A DNA stretch of 60,417 bases from Pseudofrankia nepalensis (lineage in GTDB: Bacteria > Actinomycetota > Actinomycetes > Frankiales > Frankiaceae). The notes beneath the pieces were generated by a model. That model had not been told where the DNA came from. It saw only the letters and a list, made by a program, of their open reading frames with translations, and made no database searches. The stretch is from NCBI RefSeq assembly GCF_016786305.1, contig NZ_JADWYV010000025.1. One strand, given 5' to 3'. Within the stretch, counting starts at the first letter, position 1, and each line of letters opens with the position of its first letter. Position numbers and translations under genes: made by a program. This document shows positions 54,492 through 60,417 of the stretch, piece by piece.

Positions 54492-55826
54492 ATGACTGTC
54501 AGTCGTCGTGGTGTGCTGGGAGCCAGCGCCGCCGGTCTCGGCATCGTTCTTACTGGATCAGTCGGTTCCGTCTTCGGCGGCACCGCCAACGCGACCGGGT
54601 TCGGCCAGGGCCACGGTTCCAAGTTCACCGGCTACGGGGATCTCATCCCCGACCCCGCGGGCATCGCGGACCTTCCCCGCGGCTTCCGCTACAAGGTCCT
54701 TTCGACCAAGGGCGAGAAGCTGAGCGATGGCGGTACTGTCCCCGCCGGTCACGACGGCATGGCGGCGTTTGACGCCGGCCACAACACCGCCCTCGTGCGC
54801 AACCACGAGTTGACGCACGACGCCAGCTTCCCGGTCCCGCACAACGCGAAGATCACCTACGACCCGGGGGCGGACGGTGGTACCACCACGCTGGTCGTCC
54901 GCGGGGACAAGCTGATCTCGCACGTGCCGAGCCTGTCCGGCACGGTCCGCAACTGCGCCGGCGGCTTCACGCCCTGGGGTACCTGGCTGACCTGCGAGGA
55001 GACCGAGCTCACCCCGGCGCAGGACGCCGCGCTCACCAAGCGGCACGGCTATGTCTTCGAGGTCGACCCGTTCAACCGGCTGCGCGACAACGAGCCGGTG
55101 CCGCTGAAGGCGCTGGGCCGCTTCGCCCACGAGGCGACCGCGATCGACCCCCGCACCGGCGTCGTCTATCTGACCGAGGACGCCGGCAGCCCCGACGGCC
55201 TGTTCTACCGGTTCCTGCCGAACCGGCCGAAGGGCGGCCCGGGCAGCCTGCGCGCCGGTGGCAAGCTGCAGGCGCTGTACGCCGGCGGCCTGGCCAACCT
55301 CGGCCCGGTCACCGAGATCGGCACCAAGCTCAAGGCCACCTGGGTCGACGTCCCGGACCCCGACGCCACCACCACCTCGGTGCGCAAGCAGTTCGCCGCC
55401 GGCGCCGTCTCGGGCATCCCGAAGTGCGAGGGCACCTACTACTCGGACGGCTACATCTACGTCGTCTCCAGCTACGCCGGCGGGCGGGACGCGAACGGCA
55501 ACCACAGCCTGCACGAGGGCCAGGTGTGGCGCTACGAGCCGAAGCGGGACACCTTCGAGCTGGTGCTGCGGTTCGCGCCGGACAGCGAGTTCGACGGGCC
55601 GGACAACATCGCCCTGTCGTCCTGGGGCCGGATCGTGCTCTGCGAGGACGGCGACGACGAGAACTACCTGGTCGTCGTCGGTGACGACAACAAGCCGTAC
55701 AAGCTCGCCCGCTCCGTCAGCACCTCCGAGTGGGCCGGCGCGACCTTCTCGCCCAATGGCAAGTGGCTGTACGCCAACATCCAGGGCGACGGCCGCACGC
55801 TCGCGATCACCGGCCCCTGGCGGTAG
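54492..55826 (+). CDS. PhoX/DUF839 family secreted phosphatase-like protein, copy 1
   Basis: Exported protein of 444 residues. The N-terminus has a twin-arginine signal (SRRGVLGASAAGLGIVLTG), so it is probably folded and loaded with metal before Tat export. The PhoX core is visible: HDGMAAF, LVRNHE, WGTWLTCEET with Cys168 (PhoX uses a Cys in this motif to bind iron), GYVFEVDPF, HEATAIDPRTGVVYLTED, FYRFLP and CEGTYYSDGYIYVVSSYAGG. It may release phosphate from esters outside the cell with Fe/Ca chemistry. GGAGG 6 nt before ATG 54492. It is followed by a close paralogue in tandem, with the ribosome site and first codons nearly identical. Confidence 0.86.
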   Translation: MTVSRRGVLGASAAGLGIVLTGSVGSVFGGTANATGFGQGHGSKFTGYGDLIPDPAGIADLPRGFRYKVLSTKGEKLSDGGTVPAGHDGMAAFDAGHNTALVRNHELTHDASFPVPHNAKITYDPGADGGTTTLVVRGDKLISHVPSLSGTVRNCAGGFTPWGTWLTCEETELTPAQDAALTKRHGYVFEVDPFNRLRDNEPVPLKALGRFAHEATAIDPRTGVVYLTEDAGSPDGLFYRFLPNRPKGGPGSLRAGGKLQALYAGGLANLGPVTEIGTKLKATWVDVPDPDATTTSVRKQFAAGAVSGIPKCEGTYYSDGYIYVVSSYAGGRDANGNHSLHEGQVWRYEPKRDTFELVLRFAPDSEFDGPDNIALSSWGRIVLCEDGDDENYLVVVGDDNKPYKLARSVSTSEWAGATFSPNGKWLYANIQGDGRTLAITGPWR

Positions 55827-55834
55827 CCGCCCCT

Positions 55835-55865
55835 CGGCCCCGGCGGGGAGCTCCCGCCGGGGCCG
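55835..55865 (+). terminator. Terminator hairpin after phoX copy 1
   Basis: CGGCCCCGGCGGG on the left pairs with its complement on the right around a small centre, 8 bases after the stop codon; one extra G gives a bulge. Confidence 0.65.
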
Positions 55866-55890
55866 GTCAGCGCGGGCCGCCCGGCCGCGT

Positions 55891-55926
55891 TACCCCCACC
55901 TGCGCGCAGCCACGCAGGTGGGGGTA
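55891..55926. terminator. Second, 14-bp perfect hairpin between the phoX copies
   Basis: TACCCCCACCTGCG (55891-55904) pairs perfectly with CGCAGGTGGGGGTA (55913-55926) around an 8-nt loop. Coming after one terminator and 235 bases before copy 2, it may be a back-up terminator or a leader element. Confidence 0.55.
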
Positions 55927-56160
55927 GCGGGCCCGTACGGCTCGAAATCGGCGTCGGGCCCGTGTCGGCGGAGTGCCCGGGCGCCGCGGGCGGTCCGCCG
56001 CCGAGGCTCGCGGTGGCGCGCTGGGGCGGCCGTCGCCGCCGCGCCGCGATGATCGGCTGTTACCGCATGGCCTTTTCGCCTACCTCGGACGTTCCTCGCG
56101 GTTTCCGGGCGCGGACATGCCTGCTTGGGAGCCTGTCGGCCGGCCAAAGGAGGCTTCTCT

Positions 56161-57480
56161 ATGACTGTCAGTCGTCGCGGTGTTCTCGGTGCCGGCGCCG
56201 CCGGCCTCGGAATTGTCCTGACCGGAGCGGTCGGCCCGGTGTTCGGCGGTACCGCCAACGCGACCGGGTTCGGCCGCGGTCACAGGTTCACCGGCTACGG
56301 TGACCTCGTCCCCGACCCCGCGGGCATCTGCGATCTGCCCAAGGGCTTCAGCTACACCAGGATCTCCGCCGTGGGCGAGACCCTGACCGGCGGCGGCAAC
56401 GTCCCGGGCGCGCACGACGGCATGGCCGCGTTCCGGTCCGGCCGCGACACCGTGCTGGTGCGCAACCACGAGATCGAGCCCGAGGACGTGGAGGAGGACG
56501 GCGTCCCCACGGTGCCGCACGTCCCGGGCCTCACCTACGACCCGGAGGCGCCCGGCGGCACCACGACCCTGGTGCTCACGGGCGACCGGCTGCGCTCGCA
56601 CGTGGTGAGCCTGGCCGGCACGGCCAACAACTGCGCCGGCGGGCCAACCCCGTGGAACACGTGGCTGACCTGCGAGGAGACCGACGCCGTCTTCGGCAAG
56701 CCGCACGGCTACGTCTTCGAGGTCGACCCGTTTCGGCGGCTGCGCGACCGCGAGCCGGTGCCGCTGAAGGCGCTGGGCCGCTTCGAGCACGAGGCCGTCT
56801 CGATCGACCCCCGCACCGGCGTGGCCTACCTGACCGAGGACGCCGACACGCCGTTCGGCCTGTTCTACCGGTTCCTGCCGAAGCGGCCGAACGGCGGCCC
56901 GGGCAGCCTGCGGGCGGGCGGGAAGCTGCAGGCGCTGTCCGTGCGCGGGATCGCCGACCTGATGACGGTCACCAGGGTCGGCACCAGGCTCAGGGCCACG
57001 TGGGTCGACGTGCCGGACCCGGACGCCACGAGCACCCCCGTCCGCGCCCAGTTCGCCGACGGCAAGGTGTCGCGGATCCGCAAGTGCGAGGGCACCTACT
57101 ACTCGGACGGCTACATCTACGTCGTCTCGAGCTACGCCGAGACCGACGACGAGGAGGCCTACCTCCACGCCGGCCAGGTGTGGCGGTACGAGCCGAAATC
57201 GGCCACGCTGGAACTGGTGCTGCACTTCCAGCCCGACAGCCCGTTCGACGGCCCCGACAACATCACCATCTCGTCGTGGGGCCGGATCATCCTCTGCGAG
57301 GACGGCAACGACGACCAGCACCTCGTCGTCGTCGGCGACGACGGCAAGCCCTACCCGCTGGCGCGCTCCGGCAGTGGCTCCGAGTTCGCTGGCGCCACCT
57401 TCTCGCCGGACGGTGCCTACCTCTACGCCAACATCCAGGAGGACGGCCTCACGGTCGCCATCAAGGGTCCCTGGCGCTGA
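56161..57480 (+). CDS. PhoX/DUF839 family secreted phosphatase-like protein, copy 2
   Basis: Protein of 439 residues, clearly a duplicate of the previous gene: the Tat signal SRRGVLGAGAAGLGIVLTG, the metal motif TWLTCEET (Cys171) and long blocks such as PVPLKALGRF and GPGSLRAGGKLQAL are the same. The two have drifted in the exposed parts; copy 2 has an acidic insert EPEDVEEDGVPTVPH where copy 1 has THDASFPVPH. This suggests different substrates or conditions rather than simple dosage. AAAGGAGG is 7 nt before the ATG at 56161. Its own leader and two hairpins after copy 1 suggest separate transcription. Confidence 0.86.
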   Translation: MTVSRRGVLGAGAAGLGIVLTGAVGPVFGGTANATGFGRGHRFTGYGDLVPDPAGICDLPKGFSYTRISAVGETLTGGGNVPGAHDGMAAFRSGRDTVLVRNHEIEPEDVEEDGVPTVPHVPGLTYDPEAPGGTTTLVLTGDRLRSHVVSLAGTANNCAGGPTPWNTWLTCEETDAVFGKPHGYVFEVDPFRRLRDREPVPLKALGRFEHEAVSIDPRTGVAYLTEDADTPFGLFYRFLPKRPNGGPGSLRAGGKLQALSVRGIADLMTVTRVGTRLRATWVDVPDPDATSTPVRAQFADGKVSRIRKCEGTYYSDGYIYVVSSYAETDDEEAYLHAGQVWRYEPKSATLELVLHFQPDSPFDGPDNITISSWGRIILCEDGNDDQHLVVVGDDGKPYPLARSGSGSEFAGATFSPDGAYLYANIQEDGLTVAIKGPWR

Positions 57481-57901
57481 GGCACCGCGGGCCGCCCGGC
57501 GCGCCGCCGGGCTGACACGCCGCCGGGCCGACAAGCTACCGGCGGCCCGTGGACGACGAGGTCCCGGGCCGCCGGTTTGTCCTGGAGACCGGAGATCTGG
57601 CCACGGGGCCCATCGCCCATGGCGCGCAGCGCGCCCGCGTCGGCCCCACTGGGCATGGTCCGGTGCCGGCCTTGGCGAGACACGAGCCGGCGGCGCCGGC
57701 CGCGGGCCTGACCTGGCCTGACCTGGCATCCGCCCGGCCGGACGACGATCGAGACAGGTGATGGCGTGGGGGCCTTGTCGCCCTCCGCCCATGACTCGTG
57801 GCGCCGAGAGAACGTTCTTTCGGCGCCACGAGTCATGCGCCGATCGTGGAGACGGCGGGTGGGCCGTGCCCGAGTCGGCGGGTCAACGCGAGCCGGGTGG
57901 G
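57481..57901. repeat. Intergenic region with a 48-nt near-perfect palindrome
   Basis: About 420 bases between the convergent phoX2 and aldo-keto reductase genes. Positions 57790-57837 are self-complementary over all 24 pairs with one G-T pair and no loop (centre AACGTT at 57811-57816; outer arm CATGACTCGTGGCGCCGA). Its place fits a bidirectional terminator, but the absence of a loop also suits a protein-binding palindrome or a mobile-element remnant. No gene is supported here. Confidence 0.75.
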
Positions 57902-58927
57902 CTAGCGGCGGCGCAGTGCCGGGTTCGTCAGCGACGGGGGGACCCAGCCGGCGTCGGCCGAGTTGATGTTGGTGCCGGGCGGGACGAGCGCGTCGATGCG
58001 GTCGAGCACGGCGTCGTCGAGGGTGACGTCGGCGGCCGGAAGCTGGCTTTCCAGATGCTCCATCGTGCGCGGGCCGATGATCGCCGACGTGACGGCCGGG
58101 TGGCGCAGCACGAACGCGATCGCCAGTTCGATCAGGCTGAGCCCGGCCTCGGCCGCGACGTCGGCCAGCTCGATCGCGAGCTCGACCTTGCGCCGGTTCT
58201 CCGGGATCGCCGGGTCGAACCGCTGGGGCACCCGCTCGGCCCGGGTGCTCGTGACCGGGCCGCCGTCGCGGCGGTACCGGCCCGAGAGGTAGCCGCCCGC
58301 GAGCGGGCTCCACGGCAACACCCCGAGGCCGTACTTCTGGGCAACCGGCAGCAGGTCGGCCTCGATGCCGCGGACCAGGATCGAGTACGGCGGCTGCTCG
58401 GTGACGAACCGCTCCCTGGCGCGCCGCTCGGCCACCCACTGCGCCTCGACCACCTCGTGCGCCGGGAACGTCGAGCTGCCGAAATAGCGGATCTTGCCGG
58501 CGCGGACCAGGTCGGTCAGCGCCCCGAGGGTCTCGTCGATGTCGGTCGACGGATCGGGCCGGTGCACCTGGTAGAGGTCGATGTAGTCGGTACCGAGCCG
58601 GCGCAGGCTGTTCTCACACTCCTGGATCAGCCAGCGCCGGGACAGCCCGCCGCGGTTGGGCCCGGGGCCCATCGGCATGTACGCCTTGGTCGCGAGCACG
58701 ATGTCGTCACGGCGCCCGCCGGCCAGCGCCTTCCCGACGATCACCTCGGACTCGCCGGCCGAGTAGACGTCGGCCGTGTCCACGAAGTTGATCCCGGCGT
58801 CGAGCGCCCGATGGATGATCTTTATCGACTCGTCGTGGTCCTGGGTGCCCCAGGCGCCGAACATCATGGCGCCCAGGCACAACGGCGTGACCCGCACGCC
58901 GGTGCGGCCGAGTACGCGGTACTTCAT
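57902..58927 (-). CDS. Aldo-keto reductase
   Basis: NADPH-dependent oxidoreductase of 341 residues of the AKR superfamily. The catalytic tetrad is visible: Asp and Tyr in NFVDTADVYSAGESE, Lys in VLATKAYMPMG, His in YIDLYQVHRPD; GVLPWSPLAGGYLSGRY and the NADP-binding end AIIGPRTMEHLESQL follow. It resembles the group of general aldehyde/ketone reductases with unknown natural substrate. A GGAGG 6 nt upstream of ATG 58927 makes the start firm; the long frame further upstream is antisense of the amidohydrolase. Divergent from the amidohydrolase gene. Confidence 0.92.
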   Translation of the reverse strand: MKYRVLGRTGVRVTPLCLGAMMFGAWGTQDHDESIKIIHRALDAGINFVDTADVYSAGESEVIVGKALAGGRRDDIVLATKAYMPMGPGPNRGGLSRRWLIQECENSLRRLGTDYIDLYQVHRPDPSTDIDETLGALTDLVRAGKIRYFGSSTFPAHEVVEAQWVAERRARERFVTEQPPYSILVRGIEADLLPVAQKYGLGVLPWSPLAGGYLSGRYRRDGGPVTSTRAERVPQRFDPAIPENRRKVELAIELADVAAEAGLSLIELAIAFVLRHPAVTSAIIGPRTMEHLESQLPAADVTLDDAVLDRIDALVPPGTNINSADAGWVPPSLTNPALRRR

Positions 58928-59080
58928 CAGAGACCTCCAAAGGCCCGACCCCGGTGGGAGCCAGGAGGAACGGGAAGCAGCGAGCGGGGCTCGGCCCCTC
59001 GGCCCGCGAGACGTCCGGCGGACCCGCCGCGACGCGCGGGCGGGGTCGCGTGCCATGTCACGTGAGACAAGGATGGTCGA

Positions 59081-60208
59081 GTGGCCAACCCCCAGCAAAC
59101 ACCTTCCCGGTGGCCGGAGCCCTCGGTCCTGCGCGTCGACGGCCCCGTGCTGGCCGGGCCGGACGACGTCCGCGACGGGCTGTGGATCGTCGGTGGCCGG
59201 GTCACCTACGAGCGGCCCGTCGGATCGGCGGACGTTCGGACGGTGCGCGGCTGGGTGCTGCCCGGGCTGGTGGACGCCCACTGCCACGTCGGACTGGACG
59301 AGCACGGCGCCGTCGACGCGGACACGACGCTCGCGCAGGCCCGCGCCGACCGGGACGCCGGCTCGCTGCTGCTGCGTGACGCCGGGTCGCCGGCGGACAC
59401 CCGCTGGATCGACGACCGCGACGACCTGCCCAGGCTGGTGCGCGCCGGCCGGCACATCGCCAGGACCCGCCGCTACATCCGTAACTACGCCGAGGAGGTC
59501 GAACCGGCGGGCCTGGTCGAACAGGTGCGGCGGCAGGCCGGGCGCGGCGACGGCTGGGTGAAGCTCGTCGGCGACTGGATCGACCGCTCCGTCGGTGACC
59601 TCACCCCCTGCTGGCCGGCCGACGCCGTCGCCGAGGCGATCGCGGCCGCGCACGCGGCGGGCGCCCGGGTGACGGCGCACTGCTTCGCCGAGGACTCGCT
59701 GCAGGGCCTCGCCGCCGCCGGGATCGACTGCGTCGAGCACGCCTGCGGCCTCACCGACGACACGATCGCGCTGTTCGCCGACCGCGGCATCGCGATCGTG
59801 CCGACGCTGGTCAACATCGCCACGTTCCCGACCATCGCCGCCGGCGCCGAGGAGCGGTTCCCGCGCTACGCCGCGCACATGCGCGCCCTGCACGCCCGCC
59901 GTTACGAGACCATCCGCTCCGCCTACGACGCCGGAATCCCGATCTACGTCGGCACGGACGCGGGCGGCTCGCTGCCGCACGGCCTCGCCGCCGCCGAGGT
60001 CGCCGAACTGGTCAAGGCCGGCCTGCCCCCGGTGGCGGCGCTCGCGGCGGCCACCTGGTCCGCCCGCGCCTGGCTCGGCTTCCCCGGCCTGGAGGAGGGC
60101 GCCCCCGCGGACCTCGTCGTCTACCCGGCCGACCCGCGCGAGGACATCGCCGTCCTCGCCGTCCCCGACCTCATCGTCCTACGCGGCCGCCCAGTCACCG
60201 ACGCCTGA
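59081..60208 (+). CDS. Amidohydrolase family protein
   Basis: Metal-dependent hydrolase of 375 residues. The metal motif GLVDAHCHVG opens the TIM barrel; VKLVGDWID (with the likely carbamylated or bridging Lys), VTAHCFAEDSL, CVEHACGL and VGTDAGGSLPHG supply further ligands, and an N-terminal and C-terminal beta sandwich (LWIVGGRVTYERP, ADLVVYPADPRE) is typical of imidazolonepropionase-like amidohydrolases. Substrate unknown. GTG at 59081; a candidate promoter lies in the 150-base divergent gap to the aldo-keto reductase. It is the last gene in the window. Confidence 0.87.
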   Translation: MANPQQTPSRWPEPSVLRVDGPVLAGPDDVRDGLWIVGGRVTYERPVGSADVRTVRGWVLPGLVDAHCHVGLDEHGAVDADTTLAQARADRDAGSLLLRDAGSPADTRWIDDRDDLPRLVRAGRHIARTRRYIRNYAEEVEPAGLVEQVRRQAGRGDGWVKLVGDWIDRSVGDLTPCWPADAVAEAIAAAHAAGARVTAHCFAEDSLQGLAAAGIDCVEHACGLTDDTIALFADRGIAIVPTLVNIATFPTIAAGAEERFPRYAAHMRALHARRYETIRSAYDAGIPIYVGTDAGGSLPHGLAAAEVAELVKAGLPPVAALAAATWSARAWLGFPGLEEGAPADLVVYPADPREDIAVLAVPDLIVLRGRPVTDA

Positions 60209-60213
60209 CCGCC

Positions 60214-60270
60214 GCCTGGTCACCCCCGCCCGGTCACCCCCGCCCGGTCACCGCCGCCCGGTCACCGCCG
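60214..60270. repeat. 14-bp tandem repeat, four copies
   Basis: GGTCACC recurs at 60218, 60232, 60246 and 60260 with period 14 and core CGCCCGGTCACC, starting a few bases after the amidohydrolase stop. The rest of the window to 60417 holds no supported gene. Confidence 0.8.
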
Positions 60271-60417
60271 GCTGCCGTCGCCCGTGAACGTCGCCGATGG
60301 CCCCGGTCCCCTCTCCCCAGCCCTCATGATCGCCGTTTGTGTCCTAATGAGTTCTGGGAGCCAGCCATCCGGCAGACTCCGGGCGGTAGCCGCCGGCAGG
60401 TGAGCACTCGTCTGTCC

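Overview
The window is about 60 kb of very GC-rich DNA with densely packed genes. Many starts are GTG, and several TANNNT boxes sit 7-8 nt before a start codon, which suggests leaderless mRNAs. Together with the mec-cysO-cysM, clpS-DUF2017 and Rv1339-type gene neighbourhood, this points to an actinobacterium, most likely of the Frankia group; that placement is inferred from gene content and composition. The first ~60 bases are G/C homopolymers and look like a degraded contig edge.

Layout. 0.1-11 kb: glycosyltransferase fragment, GNAT, beta-carbonic anhydrase, adenosine deaminase, 8-oxoguanine-deaminase-like amidohydrolase, SpoU rRNA methyltransferase, agmatinase-family ureohydrolase, DUF2752 protein, dienelactone hydrolase, a lone ABC ATPase lacking several catalytic motifs, and a DUF5709 protein. 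11-18 kb: an odd winged-helix/acidic-repeat/cationic-tail protein, then a branched-chain-type ABC importer. Its binding lipoprotein is on + and converges with a minus operon of a membrane protein with a possible zinc site, a fused LivH-LivM permease, LivG and LivF. 18-22 kb: sugar epimerase coupled to an XRE regulator with a Nudix-like C-terminal region. 22.5-28.5 kb: divergent pncB/nrtR (NAD salvage), clpS, DUF2017, then mec - Cys leader peptide - cysO - cysM, a CysO-dependent cysteine pathway.

28.6-34 kb is accessory: an ADP-ribosylglycohydrolase, a possible small island bounded by tRNA-Leu and a fragment of its 3' half, an unknown gene and structured non-coding DNA. It lies where Mycobacterium tuberculosis has a rhomboid gene between cysM and murI. 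34.5-39.6 kb resumes the conserved block: murI, Rv1339-like metallo-hydrolase, then (inverted) rph-rdgB, with an HTH-less paralogue of the XRE/Nudix-like regulator and an RpiB-like protein between. 39.7-50 kb is a cell-envelope/exopolysaccharide region: PtpB-like phosphatase, PglD/NeuD-type acetyltransferase, two nucleotide-sugar enzymes, a Wzc-like kinase, a DUF4012 protein and an LPFTG surface protein. 50-60 kb: an Sdh1-type succinate dehydrogenase with 59-bp tandem repeats inside the operon, two tandem Tat-exported PhoX-family proteins, an aldo-keto reductase and an amidohydrolase.

The most unusual signals are (i) an 80-nt two-hairpin repeat in two copies whose differences include a compensatory base-pair change, one copy just upstream of the cysteine leader peptide; (ii) that leader peptide with three TGT cysteine codons and a downstream hairpin; (iii) the pair of Nudix-like regulators with and without an HTH; (iv) the degenerate ABC ATPase; (v) several strong inverted repeats, including a 48-nt near-perfect palindrome and a nested hairpin in the liv leader.
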